Shown piece by piece: positions 17,473-26,398 of a stretch of 64,000 nt of DNA. The notes under the pieces were generated by a model. It was not told where the DNA came from. It ran no database searches and was given only the letters and a program-made list of their open reading frames with translations. Source of the stretch: Echinicola sp. 20G (GTDB lineage Bacteria; Bacteroidota; Bacteroidia; Cytophagales; Cyclobacteriaceae); NCBI RefSeq assembly GCF_015533855.1, contig NZ_AP024154.1, positions 1,553,001 to 1,617,000 on the forward strand, written 5' to 3'. Position numbers and translations under genes: made by a program. Position 1 is the stretch's first letter. Every line of letters begins with the position of its first letter.

Positions 17473-18048
17473 ATGAAGGAGCTTTTAAAAGAAATAAGGA
17501 ATTGTACCGTATGTGCCGAAAGTCTTCCCTTTGGCCCCAACCCGGTGGTAAGGGCAAGTGCCAAAAGCCAAATCCTGATCATTGGCCAGGCACCGGGAAA
17601 GAAGGTTCATGAAAGCAGTATCCCTTGGAATGATCAAAGCGGCGACAATTTGAGGAGATGGTTAGGGGTGGACGAAGAAACTTTTTATGATGCCAGTAAA
17701 ATTGCATTGGTTCCCATGGGCTTCTGTTACCCGGGGACAGGAAAATCAGGAGACTTGCCTCCCAGACCTGAATGTGCTCCACTATGGCATGAGCGATTAT
17801 TGAAGCTCATGCCCCATTTGGAACTGACCATCCTGGTAGGTAATTATGCGCAAGCTTATTATCTAAAAGGCAACATTAGAAAAACACTGACAGAAACGGT
17901 GAAGAATTATGAAAGCTACTTACCTACATATTGGCCTTTACCGCACCCTTCTCCCAGAAATAACATCTGGCAGGCGAAGAACCCCTGGTTTGCCAAGGAG
18001 GTCTTGCCCGGTTTGAAAAGTAGGATGGAGGGAATATTGAAGTTGTGA
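17473..18048 (+). CDS. Uracil-DNA glycosylase family protein
   Basis: 191 residues from ATG 17473. The N-terminus has CTVCAESL, recalling the Cys pattern of Fe-S UDGs, but only two Cys are close together. Motif A appears as IIGQAPGKKVHES and the C-terminal motif as HPSPRN. The spacing fits the UDG superfamily with G-Q-A-P-G rather than the GQDPY of family 1. It would remove uracil from DNA or bind damaged DNA; related proteins are poorly characterised. The upstream frame extends to 17356 but lacks conserved sequence. Confidence 0.8.
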   Translation: MKELLKEIRNCTVCAESLPFGPNPVVRASAKSQILIIGQAPGKKVHESSIPWNDQSGDNLRRWLGVDEETFYDASKIALVPMGFCYPGTGKSGDLPPRPECAPLWHERLLKLMPHLELTILVGNYAQAYYLKGNIRKTLTETVKNYESYLPTYWPLPHPSPRNNIWQAKNPWFAKEVLPGLKSRMEGILKL

Positions 18049-18276
18049 ATTTTAAATCTAAAGGGATTGAGAGAAAGTATTTAATATCCTCAATTGTACC
18101 AGTATAGATTAACTGCGGGTCCAAATATTTGTCTTAGTTAAGATATTGACTACTTCAATCTTCAGACTTCTGACCATTTTAACAAATTGTTTAAGGTTAC
18201 TGCCAGCATTGCGCATAATCAGATAATATATTACCATACTTTTCCGATTAATTGATTTTTACCTTTATTTCGGGAC

Positions 18277-18897
18277 ATGGATTGGCAATGGATCATGGAT
18301 GGCTTTGTCGCTGGGCTCCAACAAATGAGCTGGCTGGAAGCAATAGCGGTAATTTTTGGAATATTGAGCGTATTCTTTTCCATGCGCGAAAATATTTGGG
18401 TCTATCCCACTGGGATCATCAGCACCTTGATCTATGTTTGGATTTGTCTGGAGGTGAAGCTTTATGCGGACATGGGGATCAATGCCTATTATTTCTCTAT
18501 GTCGATCTTTGGCTGGTACGTTTGGACTCATCCCAAGGAAGACAAAGCGGTGCTTCCGGTTACCTGGCTGAAATGGAAAGGTTGGGTTTATGTCATTGTC
18601 CTTTTACTGGTTTCGTATGGCGTGCTCTATTTTGTGCTTTCCAAGTTCACCGACAGTGATGTTCCCTATTGGGATTCATTTACGACTTCCTCTGCATTTG
18701 TGGGCATGTACCTGATGGCCAAAAAGAAAGTGGAAAACTGGATCGCCTGGATCATCACCGACTTGGTGTCTGTTCCGCTGTATTTTTACAAAGGTTTGGT
18801 ATTGACTTCTTTCCAATTCTTTTTCTTCACCATCCTGGCCACATTGGGTTTGATTGCCTGGATAAAATCAGCAAAGCGCTATGCAACTGGAGCTTAA
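18277..18897 (+). CDS. pnuC: Nicotinamide riboside transporter PnuC
   Basis: 206 residues with about seven hydrophobic segments. The conserved W-rich pattern (ENIWVYPTGIIS, FGWYVWTHP, ENWIAWIITD) is that of PnuC, a facilitator for nicotinamide riboside in the inner membrane. The next gene, encoding the matching kinase, overlaps its last 17 bases, so uptake and trapping by phosphorylation are coupled. Together they are an NAD salvage unit. Start ATG 18277. Confidence 0.93.
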   Translation: MDWQWIMDGFVAGLQQMSWLEAIAVIFGILSVFFSMRENIWVYPTGIISTLIYVWICLEVKLYADMGINAYYFSMSIFGWYVWTHPKEDKAVLPVTWLKWKGWVYVIVLLLVSYGVLYFVLSKFTDSDVPYWDSFTTSSAFVGMYLMAKKKVENWIAWIITDLVSVPLYFYKGLVLTSFQFFFFTILATLGLIAWIKSAKRYATGA

Positions 18898-19411
18898 GAA
18901 AGTGGTGGTCATTGGTCCTGAATCCACGGGCAAGAGCACACTTGCCGAGACTTTGGCATCTCATTATGGGGTGCCCTGGGCGAAGGAATATGCACGTGAG
19001 TACATTGAAAACCTGAACCGTGAATATACTTATGAGGATCTGCTGGAAATTGCCAAAGGGCAGATTGAGGGGGAAGAGCTGGCAGCAAAAGAAGCCAATG
19101 AATTGCTCATTTGTGATACAGATCTTCATGTGATTCAAATCTGGAGCGAGCACAAATACCGGAAGACGGATCCATGGATTTTGGCACAAATCCAGCAAAG
19201 AAAATATGACCTGTATCTCTTATTGGATATTGATATCCCTTGGGAAGAGGATTCCCAGCGGGAATATCCGGATTTGGGCATGCGTCAGTTTTTCTATGAT
19301 TGGTTTGAGCGATTGTTGTTGGGAAGTGGAGTTTCGGTAGTGAAAGTATCGGGAGATTCTGCCCAGAGAAAGGCGATGTCTATTGAGGCCATAGATCGCC
19401 TGTTGTCTTAA
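18881..19411 (+). CDS. NadR-like ribosylnicotinamide kinase
   Basis: 176 residues, P-loop kinase: GPESTGKST (residues 12-20) is Walker A, and EYAREYIE and LLICDTDLH are the further blocks typical of the kinase domain of NadR. Unlike enterobacterial NadR it has neither the DNA-binding nor the NMN adenylyltransferase domain, so it would only make nicotinamide mononucleotide from the riboside, leaving adenylylation to another enzyme. It overlaps pnuC by 17 bases, which supports this role. Confidence 0.88.
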   Translation: MQLELKKVVVIGPESTGKSTLAETLASHYGVPWAKEYAREYIENLNREYTYEDLLEIAKGQIEGEELAAKEANELLICDTDLHVIQIWSEHKYRKTDPWILAQIQQRKYDLYLLLDIDIPWEEDSQREYPDLGMRQFFYDWFERLLLGSGVSVVKVSGDSAQRKAMSIEAIDRLLS

Positions 19412-19647
19412 AGAATGTTAAAATCGTATTAAGTTTTTTGAACTGATTTGATGCCAATCAGCCCCTAAATAAAAATAGGCCAATTTATCCATGGGGTAAA
19501 TAAGCAACATGACCAAACTCATGTTTGACTTAACTTGGCAGACAGGGAGAATCCCCTTTAATTATCGTACCTTTAGCACAGGTGTCTTGAATTGTTCCGT
19601 AAGGTCCTACTCAATTTCCCCGAATATTAATCATCAAAAATAACATT

Positions 19648-20715
19648 ATGGCTACGCCAAAATTTTCAAGACCTGATATTTCATTTCATCTTGAACTCAA
19701 AAAAAGAATCAGCGATTACTTCAAGGAAGTTGGCTATTCTCAAACAGGAAATTCACAACTATTTATAAAAGCAACTATTCTCGTTGTTGCTTTCTTGGCA
19801 TTTTATGTCCACCTCATTTTCTTTACCCCTCACTGGGCCTTTGCACTTTTGGAGTGTGTGATTCTAGGTGCCCTGACTGCTTCCATTGGCTTTAATGTCA
19901 TGCACGATGGAGCGCATGGGAGTTTTAGCCGATACCAATGGCTCAACAAAGCGGCTGGCCTGTCCATCAATTTCCTTGGCGCCAATGTATTTATGTGGAA
20001 AACCAAGCACAATGTGGTACATCATTCTTATACCAATGTGGAAGGGGTGGATGATGATATGAATGCCCGGCCTTTTCTAAGGCTTTGTCCGGCCCAAAAG
20101 CGCTACAAGATCCATAGGTTCCAGCACTACTATTTTCTGCTTACCTACTCCTTGTTGTATTTGTATTGGGTGTTTTTTACAGATTACAAAAAGTATGTCA
20201 CCCAAAGGGTTGGCTTGGTTCCTATCCAGAAAATGAAGGTGATGGACCATATTTCTTTTTGGGGTTTTAAGTTGATCCATGCTGCATTGTTTATTGCATT
20301 GCCTATTTATTTGGTTGGCTTTTTGCCATGGCTCGTGGGCTTCACCGTATATGGTCTATTTGCCGGGTTGATGTTGACAGTAGTGTTCCAGTTGGCACAT
20401 AGCTTGGAAGAGACGGCTTTTCCTTTGCCGGATGTCCAAACCAATAAGTTGGAAGATGAATGGGCGATTCACCAACTGAAAACAACCGCTAATTTTGCCA
20501 CCAACAATAAGGTCATTTCGTGGGTTTTGGGAGGCTTAAACTTTCAAGTGGAGCATCATTTGTTTCCTAAGATTTCCCATGTCCACTATCCCGCTATCAG
20601 CAAGATTATCAAAGAGGCCTGTTCTGAATACAATATTCCTTACTTGGAACATGCCAAGATGAGGTTGGCTTTTTGGTCCCATGTAAAGCACCTTAAGATG
20701 TTGGGTAGGGCATAA
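19648..20715 (+). CDS. Membrane fatty acid desaturase (acyl-CoA/acyl-lipid type)
   Basis: 355 residues, four to six hydrophobic spans. The three His boxes of the di-iron desaturases are complete: HDGAHGS (HxxxH), HNVVHHSY (HxxHH) and QVEHHLFP (QxxHH). The Gln in the third box is typical of front-end (delta-5/delta-6) type desaturases, though no fused cytochrome b5 is present. It adds double bonds to membrane acyl chains, useful for cold adaptation. It stands alone between the NAD salvage pair and the thiamine receptor. Confidence 0.92.
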   Translation: MATPKFSRPDISFHLELKKRISDYFKEVGYSQTGNSQLFIKATILVVAFLAFYVHLIFFTPHWAFALLECVILGALTASIGFNVMHDGAHGSFSRYQWLNKAAGLSINFLGANVFMWKTKHNVVHHSYTNVEGVDDDMNARPFLRLCPAQKRYKIHRFQHYYFLLTYSLLYLYWVFFTDYKKYVTQRVGLVPIQKMKVMDHISFWGFKLIHAALFIALPIYLVGFLPWLVGFTVYGLFAGLMLTVVFQLAHSLEETAFPLPDVQTNKLEDEWAIHQLKTTANFATNNKVISWVLGGLNFQVEHHLFPKISHVHYPAISKIIKEACSEYNIPYLEHAKMRLAFWSHVKHLKMLGRA

Positions 20716-20760
20716 ACTGGGACTGAATTTCAATAGTTTTTCTTTCTAAGATAATCCTTC

Positions 20761-20768
20761 TACATTTG
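20761..20768 (+). promoter_or_regulatory. Promoter -7 box (TACATTTG) ahead of TPP riboswitch
   Basis: tacatttg matches the Bacteroidota -7 consensus TAnnTTTG exactly. Transcription would begin near 20775, about 10 bases before the riboswitch aptamer, a sensible distance. A -33 TTG is not clear; the region is T-rich. Confidence 0.5.
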
Positions 20769-20784
20769 CATTAGCAAAAAGATC

Positions 20785-20862
20785 AAATAAGGGGTGCCCT
20801 AAAGAAACGGGCTGAGATCATACCCATACTACCTGATCCGGGTAATGCCGGCGAAGGGAAAT
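20785..20862 (+). promoter_or_regulatory. TPP riboswitch (THI element)
   Basis: The conserved THI-box blocks are present in order: ggggtgccc, ggctgagatcatacc, acctgatccgggtaatgcc and ggcgaaggga. Spacing is that of a compact aptamer. It binds thiamine pyrophosphate and should lower expression of the downstream TonB receptor when thiamine is plentiful. The start codon of the receptor is about 97 bases further on. Confidence 0.95.
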
Positions 20863-20888
20863 GCGATTTCCGACAAAAGGAAAGTTAC

Positions 20889-20925
20889 GGGTGAACAATA
20901 AACAGGGTAGTCACCCCTAGACTAC
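20889..20925 (+). promoter_or_regulatory. Possible expression platform of the TPP riboswitch
   Basis: Two hairpins exclude each other: gggtga (20889-20894) with tcaccc (20911-20916), and gtagtc (20907-20912) with gactac (20920-20925). The second is followed by tttgatgttt and could be a weak terminator. This is inference from base pairing only. Confidence 0.4.
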
Positions 20926-20958
20926 TTTGATGTTTAACCAAATTAAATTCATTGCATA

Positions 20959-23346
20959 ATGAAACGCTTGTTGATGACCGCAGTTTGTCTGCTGGTCGGG
21001 TTTGGTGCTATGGCACAAAATCAAGTTAATGGCCGCATAAAGGATGCGGAAACAGGAGAAGTACTAATTGGCGCCAATGTAATATTGGAAGGTACTGGTA
21101 GAGGAAGTACAGCCGATGTGGAGGGAAATTTCTCTATCAAAAATGTACCTAATGGTGCATTTACGCTTAAAGTCTCTTTTGTGGGTTACGAAACTTTTAA
21201 CCGGGAAATCCAGGTGCCTGTAGGTCAGCTGGATATTTCTTTGGAGAGGAATAGCCTGCTGACGGAAGAATTTATTGTGTCGGCTACCAGGGCCTCGGAA
21301 ACAACTCCAACTACCTTCCAGACCATTACCAAAGAGGAGCTGGCCAAAAATAATTTGGGGCAGGATATTCCGATTTTGCTTAATTATACTCCTTCTGTGG
21401 TTACCCATTCGGATGCTGGAGCAGGCATTGGCTATACAGGAATGAGAATCAGGGGTTCTGACCAGACCCGTATTAATGTGACGGTGAATGGAATTCCTAT
21501 GAATGATGCGGAATCCCACGGGGTATTTTGGGTAAATATGCCTGACTTTGCCAGCTCGGTGGACAACATCCAGATCCAACGCGGGGTAGGAACTTCTACC
21601 AATGGAGCAGCTACTTTTGGAGCCAGTATGAATATTCAGACCGACACCAAAAAAGAAGAACCCTATGCGGAAATAGCCAATTCTTATGGCTCTTTTAACT
21701 CATGGAAGCACACGGTACAAGCAGGGACAGGCTTACTCAACAATCGGTGGGCAGTAGATGCAAGGCTCTCCCAGATCAGCTCCGATGGTTATGTAGACAG
21801 GGCTTTTTCTGACTTGAAATCTTATTTTGTTTCTGGTGGATACTATGGTGATGACCATGTTTTTAAAGTAAATGTATTTTCAGGAAAAGAGCAGACTTAT
21901 CAGTCTTGGTATGGCTTGCCAGCATCCAAACTGGAGGATGACCGGACTTTCAATTATTATACCTATGATAATGAAACCGACAATTATCAGCAAGACCACT
22001 ACCAGTTCATTTATACAGGTAAGTTAGGCCAAAACTGGAAAGCCAACGTGGCATTGCATTATACTTACGGCCGAGGCTACTATGAGCAATACCGTGCGGA
22101 TGATGATTTTGCCAGTTATGGTTTGGATCCTGTAGTGATTGGAGACGAGACCATCGAAAGCACTGATATCATTAGAAGAAGGTGGCTGGACAATGATTTT
22201 TACGGAGGGGTGTTCTCTTTGAGTTATGTGTCAGATGATGGAAGATGGGATGCTATTTTAGGTGGTGGTGCCAATCGCTATGATGGGGATCATTTTGGAG
22301 AAATCATCTGGGCCAGGATAGCTGGTGATACTGAAATCAGGGATCGCTATTATGATAATAATGCGGTCAAAGACGATCGAAATGTTTATGCTAAGGCCAC
22401 CTATGAAGTAGCAGAGCGATTGTATCTTTTTGGAGACCTCCAGTTTAGACAGATTGATTACCAATTTCAAGGTGTAAATGATGATCAACGGGTAGTGGAT
22501 GGTCAGCAGCACTATGATTTCTTTAATCCAAAAGTGGGCGTCAGTTATGAATCAGGTAATGGCAAAACATGGTATGCCTCTTATGCAGTAGCCAATAGGG
22601 AGCCTGTAAGAAGTGATTTTACAGATAATCCTATTACGGAAATTCCAAGGCCGGAAAGGCTTAATAACGTGGAGGCCGGTGTTAGGGTGAAGCAAGGTAA
22701 TTTCAGCTACAATGCGAACTTCTACTACATGGGCTATCATGACCAGTTGATCCTGACAGGGCAGATCAACGATGTCGGGGCATATATCCGCGAAAATGTG
22801 AAAAACTCCTATCGAGCGGGGATTGAATTGGATGGTGCTGTAAGGTTATCCCCTATGTGGACTTTAGGGGGGAATATTGCTTTCAGTAAAAATAAGATTG
22901 ACGAGTTTACGGAATATGTGGATGATTATGCGGCTGAGGAGTTTCAGCAGGAGTCTTTTAGTTATACTGATACAGATATTGCCTTTTCACCAAATATGGT
23001 TGGCTCGGTGATGATTGACTTCAGGCCCATCAAAAACATGGAGATCAGCTGGATGACCAAATATGTGGATGACCAGTATTTGGACAATACCCAAAACGAG
23101 GGTCGAAAGCTAGATGCTTACCTCACCAATGATGTGAGGCTAGTTTATACGCTTCGTCCAAGGTTTGTGAAAGCATTGGAGTTCAATGTTAAAGTGAACA
23201 ATATTTTCAATAAAATGTATGAGCCCAATGGCTATACTTTTAGCTATTTCATTCCTGGTGGCAATGGTCGAGAGTTGGTCACTGAGAATTATTACTATCC
23301 TATGGCCGGAACCAATTTTATGGCCGGGGTAAATATTAAGTTTTAA
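20959..23346 (+). CDS. TonB-dependent outer membrane receptor, thiamine-regulated
   Basis: 795 residues. Signal peptide (ends GAMAQ), then a carboxypeptidase-regulatory-like domain (about 22-95), a TonB-dependent plug (about 105-225: RGSDQTRINVTVNGIPMNDA) and a 22-strand type barrel ending in an aromatic-rich strand with final Phe. The TPP riboswitch upstream strongly suggests that it imports thiamine or a thiamine precursor or phosphate across the outer membrane; riboswitch-controlled TonB receptors of this kind are known in Bacteroidetes. No thiamine biosynthesis or inner membrane transport gene follows; a terminator ends the unit. Confidence 0.92.
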   Translation: MKRLLMTAVCLLVGFGAMAQNQVNGRIKDAETGEVLIGANVILEGTGRGSTADVEGNFSIKNVPNGAFTLKVSFVGYETFNREIQVPVGQLDISLERNSLLTEEFIVSATRASETTPTTFQTITKEELAKNNLGQDIPILLNYTPSVVTHSDAGAGIGYTGMRIRGSDQTRINVTVNGIPMNDAESHGVFWVNMPDFASSVDNIQIQRGVGTSTNGAATFGASMNIQTDTKKEEPYAEIANSYGSFNSWKHTVQAGTGLLNNRWAVDARLSQISSDGYVDRAFSDLKSYFVSGGYYGDDHVFKVNVFSGKEQTYQSWYGLPASKLEDDRTFNYYTYDNETDNYQQDHYQFIYTGKLGQNWKANVALHYTYGRGYYEQYRADDDFASYGLDPVVIGDETIESTDIIRRRWLDNDFYGGVFSLSYVSDDGRWDAILGGGANRYDGDHFGEIIWARIAGDTEIRDRYYDNNAVKDDRNVYAKATYEVAERLYLFGDLQFRQIDYQFQGVNDDQRVVDGQQHYDFFNPKVGVSYESGNGKTWYASYAVANREPVRSDFTDNPITEIPRPERLNNVEAGVRVKQGNFSYNANFYYMGYHDQLILTGQINDVGAYIRENVKNSYRAGIELDGAVRLSPMWTLGGNIAFSKNKIDEFTEYVDDYAAEEFQQESFSYTDTDIAFSPNMVGSVMIDFRPIKNMEISWMTKYVDDQYLDNTQNEGRKLDAYLTNDVRLVYTLRPRFVKALEFNVKVNNIFNKMYEPNGYTFSYFIPGGNGRELVTENYYYPMAGTNFMAGVNIKF

Positions 23347-23359
23347 GCGTAGATACAAG

Positions 23360-23390
23360 AAAAGCCCATGGCAATTCGCCATGGGCTTTT
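23360..23390. terminator. Bidirectional terminator
   Basis: aaaagcccatggc and gccatgggctttt form a perfect 13-bp stem with a 5-nt loop between two convergent genes, with A/T tails on both sides. Confidence 0.85.
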
Positions 23391-23409
23391 GAATTTCAAA
23401 TTCACTTGA

Positions 23410-24174
23410 TTATGCTTGAAGAAACTCTTTGATCATTTGTAGGGTCTCTAGTTCCTGTTCGAACATACCCATGTGACCAGCATTGGGAAGTTCATGATAA
23501 TAATCCACATAAGATTGATGTTTTCGGCTGGCTTCAATTTTGACAGCCCCATCCAAAACTCCGGCAATCATCAGTTTTTTGCCCCGGAAATCCCGAAGTA
23601 TATTCATCCGGTCTTTTCTGTCCCGCATGGCCCGCGTAAATGAAACCAGGCCTTGGAAGGTAGTGGTTTTGGCGATTTTTACGACTTCTTGTATACTATC
23701 CTTCATGGTCTCGCGGTGTTCCTCAGTGAAAAGGGGAGGCACAAAGGAATCGATGAAAGTATTCACCCCATGTTTTTCCACAAAGGTAATGGTTCGGTTT
23801 CTGACTCCTTTTTTTTCTTCATCATCAGCAAAAGCCGTGGAATGGAATAAGCCTATTCCGCCAAGTTCATCACCCATCAATTCTGCAAGGGCTAAGCTTA
23901 CATATCCCCCTAAAGAATGACCAATGACAATTGGCTTTTCTAAGTTGAGCTTATTGATCCAATCCTTTAGTAACTCTGCCGTATACTCCAAGCTGATACT
24001 TTCTTCAAACCATTTGGTTTCTCCACAACCTGGAAGGTCTGGACAAAGTACTCGATAATAGGGTGAAAATTCCGTTTCAAATCTTTTCCACATCTCTTTG
24101 GCTTCGCAAAAGCCGTGGATAAAAATAACGGGCGTACCATGACCTTGGTCGGTATATTCAATAGAAGTTGTCAT
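23410..24174 (-). CDS. Alpha/beta hydrolase
   Basis: 254 residues, cytoplasmic, no signal peptide. FIHGFCEAK is the oxyanion-hole region, GHSLGG (about residues 86-91) carries the nucleophile Ser, and NAGHMGMFEQ the catalytic His. The cap region is helical. Substrate unknown; members include esterases, haloperoxidase-like and C-C bond hydrolases. It lies downstream of dxs in the same direction, but a terminator separates them, so it is probably transcribed alone. Confidence 0.85.
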   Translation of the reverse strand: MTTSIEYTDQGHGTPVIFIHGFCEAKEMWKRFETEFSPYYRVLCPDLPGCGETKWFEESISLEYTAELLKDWINKLNLEKPIVIGHSLGGYVSLALAELMGDELGGIGLFHSTAFADDEEKKGVRNRTITFVEKHGVNTFIDSFVPPLFTEEHRETMKDSIQEVVKIAKTTTFQGLVSFTRAMRDRKDRMNILRDFRGKKLMIAGVLDGAVKIEASRKHQSYVDYYHELPNAGHMGMFEQELETLQMIKEFLQA

Positions 24175-24235
24175 GAAGTGAAGTTAACTTTTAAAAAGAG
24201 TTTTGCCAAAAAGGAATGGCAGAGGGAAAAAATAT

Positions 24236-24273
24236 AAATTCCTGACATGATGCTCAATCATGCCAGGAATTTT
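24236..24273 (-). terminator. Terminator after dxs
   Basis: aaattcctg...catga and tcatg...caggaattt form a long stem (one bulge) with a 7-nt loop; on the minus strand an AT-rich tail follows. It lies 10 bases past the dxs stop. Confidence 0.8.
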
Positions 24274-24282
24274 TTTAATATA

Positions 24283-26205
24283 TTATGAGTGTTGTCCAGC
24301 AGAGACTGGTTCAGCTAACTTTTTTACCGCAGTAGCGATTCCGTCTGGGTCAAAGCCACACTCTCTATGTAGTTCCAATTGGGTACCATGTTCGATAATA
24401 TCATCTGGGATACCCAAACGCTTCACCTGAGCTTGGTAATCATGGTCCATCATCCATTCCAGGACAGCGCTACCAAATCCTCCCATCAGGCAACCATCTT
24501 CCACAGTGATTACTTTCTTGAATTTGCCAAACACTTCATGGAGTAGTGATTCATCCAATGGTTTAACAAAACGCATATCGTAGTGAGCTGGATTTAACCC
24601 TTCTTTTTCTAATTGTTCACAAGCTTCAATGGCATAGTTGCCGATGTGCCCAATGGTCAAGATGGCTACTTCTTCACCTTCTTTGATGATTCTGCCCTGT
24701 CCAGTTGGGATTTCGCGCATAGGTGTTCTCCAGTCAGGCATGACACCTTGCCCTCTAGGGTATCTAATGGAATATGGCCCATCAAATTTGGAAGCAGAAT
24801 ACATCATGTTTCGAAGTTCTTCTTCATTCATAGGGGCACTTACCACTAGGTTAGGCACACATCTGAAATATGCCAAATCATAGGCACCGTGGTGTGTAGG
24901 TCCATCTGCACCCGCAAAACCTGCGCGGTCCAGACAAAAGACTACAGGGAGATTTTGCAGGCATACATCATGTACTACTTGGTCATAAGCACGCTGCATA
25001 AAGGTACTGTAGATGTTACAGAATGGTTTTAGGCCTTGGGTGGCCAAACCTGCTGAGAAGGTGACCGCATGCTGTTCGGCAATGCCCACATCAAATGCCC
25101 TATGAGGCATTTCCTTCATCATGATGTTCATGGATGAACCTGAAGGCATAGCAGGTGTGATGCCCATGATGGTTTCATCTTCTTCAGCCAGCTCTACCAA
25201 AGTATGTCCAAAGACATCCTGATACTTGGGAGGCTGAGGTGTGTCATGTATCTTTTTGGCGATTTCGCCTGTGATTTTATCAAATTTACCGGGAGCGTGC
25301 CACTTGGTTTGGTCTTTTTCAGCCAAGTCATAGCCCTTTCCTTTCACCGTTAGGCAATGAAGGATTTTAGGCCCTGGGATTTTCTTTAAATCATTGAGCA
25401 CTTCTACCAAGTGGTTGACATCATGGCCATCGACAGGGCCGAAGTAGCGAAGATTTAAGGATTGAAAAAGGTTGCTTTGTTTGAGCAAAGCTGATTTGAC
25501 AGCTCCTTCTACTTTGGAGATGATTTCTTGGGCACTGGATCCAAACTTGCTGAACTTGCCTAATATCCTCCAAAGATCATCTTTGAACCTGTTATAAGTC
25601 TGGGAAGTGGTAATGTCCGTAAGGTAATCTCTTAATGCACCGACATTGGGATCTATGGACATGCAGTTGTCATTAAGGATGATGATCATGTTGGTGTCCG
25701 ATACTCCTGCATGGTTCATGGCCTCAAAAGCCATCCCTCCTGTCATGGAGCCATCACCGATCACAGCAACATGCTGTTTTAAATCATCCCCTTTATACTT
25801 GGAAGCCATGGCCATTCCCAGTGCGGCAGAAATGGAAGTGCTGGAGTGACCCACTCCAAAACTGTCATATTCACTTTCCTTTCGCTTAGGGAAACCCGAG
25901 ATACCTTTGTAAAGTCTGTTCGTGTGGAATTTTTCCCTTCTTCCTGTCAAAATTTTATGGCCGTATGCCTGATGGCCTACGTCCCAGATTAACTGGTCTG
26001 AAGGGGTGTTAAGCACATAGTGCAATGCAACAGTTAGTTCAACTACCCCTAAGCTGGCTCCGAAATGTCCTCCATAGACAGACACACTGTCAATGATATA
26101 CTGACGCAACTCTTCGCATATTTGTACGAGTTGATCCTTCCTGAACTTTTTCAGTTCATCAGGAGAGTTGATTTGTGCGAGTAGTTTTCCTGGTTCTATT
26201 AGCAT
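24283..26205 (-). CDS. dxs: 1-deoxy-D-xylulose-5-phosphate synthase
   Basis: Condenses pyruvate and glyceraldehyde 3-phosphate using thiamine diphosphate, the first step of the MEP isoprenoid pathway. 640 residues, family length. GDGSMTGGMAFEAMN is the ThDP/Mg-binding motif, and DRAGFAGADGPTHHG the conserved transketolase segment in the pyrimidine domain; the C-terminal domain (about 510-625) completes the fold. It is monocistronic by appearance. Divergent to scpA, with a 22-bp perfect palindrome in the gap. Its cofactor is the ligand of the riboswitch 3.5 kb away, which may be coincidence. Confidence 0.97.
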   Translation of the reverse strand: MLIEPGKLLAQINSPDELKKFRKDQLVQICEELRQYIIDSVSVYGGHFGASLGVVELTVALHYVLNTPSDQLIWDVGHQAYGHKILTGRREKFHTNRLYKGISGFPKRKESEYDSFGVGHSSTSISAALGMAMASKYKGDDLKQHVAVIGDGSMTGGMAFEAMNHAGVSDTNMIIILNDNCMSIDPNVGALRDYLTDITTSQTYNRFKDDLWRILGKFSKFGSSAQEIISKVEGAVKSALLKQSNLFQSLNLRYFGPVDGHDVNHLVEVLNDLKKIPGPKILHCLTVKGKGYDLAEKDQTKWHAPGKFDKITGEIAKKIHDTPQPPKYQDVFGHTLVELAEEDETIMGITPAMPSGSSMNIMMKEMPHRAFDVGIAEQHAVTFSAGLATQGLKPFCNIYSTFMQRAYDQVVHDVCLQNLPVVFCLDRAGFAGADGPTHHGAYDLAYFRCVPNLVVSAPMNEEELRNMMYSASKFDGPYSIRYPRGQGVMPDWRTPMREIPTGQGRIIKEGEEVAILTIGHIGNYAIEACEQLEKEGLNPAHYDMRFVKPLDESLLHEVFGKFKKVITVEDGCLMGGFGSAVLEWMMDHDYQAQVKRLGIPDDIIEHGTQLELHRECGFDPDGIATAVKKLAEPVSAGQHS

Positions 26206-26286
26206 TGCAAGTTAGTCCCGTGTGCAATAATAACTGAGACTTGATTCTATTGTTTTCAATATAGCCAAAATTTAGCCAATCTTTTT

Positions 26287-26308
26287 ATCAATAAGAATTC
26301 TTATTGAT
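26287..26308. promoter_or_regulatory. 22-bp perfect palindrome between dxs and scpA
   Basis: atcaataagaa/ttcttattgat, with no spacer. It lies 82 bases before the dxs start and just upstream of the scpA promoter. It may be an operator for an unknown dimeric regulator. Confidence 0.55.
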
Positions 26309-26324
26309 TTTGAACGGTCTCATG

Positions 26325-26353
26325 TTGATTTTTGTATATATGTAATATCTTTG
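26325..26353 (+). promoter_or_regulatory. Promoter of scpA (TTG-N18-TATCTTTG)
   Basis: TTG at 26325-26327 and tatctttg at 26346-26353, 18 bases apart, match the Bacteroidota -33/-7 pattern. Transcription would start near 26360, leaving a leader of about 40 bases before the GTG start at 26399. Confidence 0.6.
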
Positions 26354-26398
26354 ATATTCAATTCGATCGCAAAATTAAGAGAAATTTAATAGTATCCA

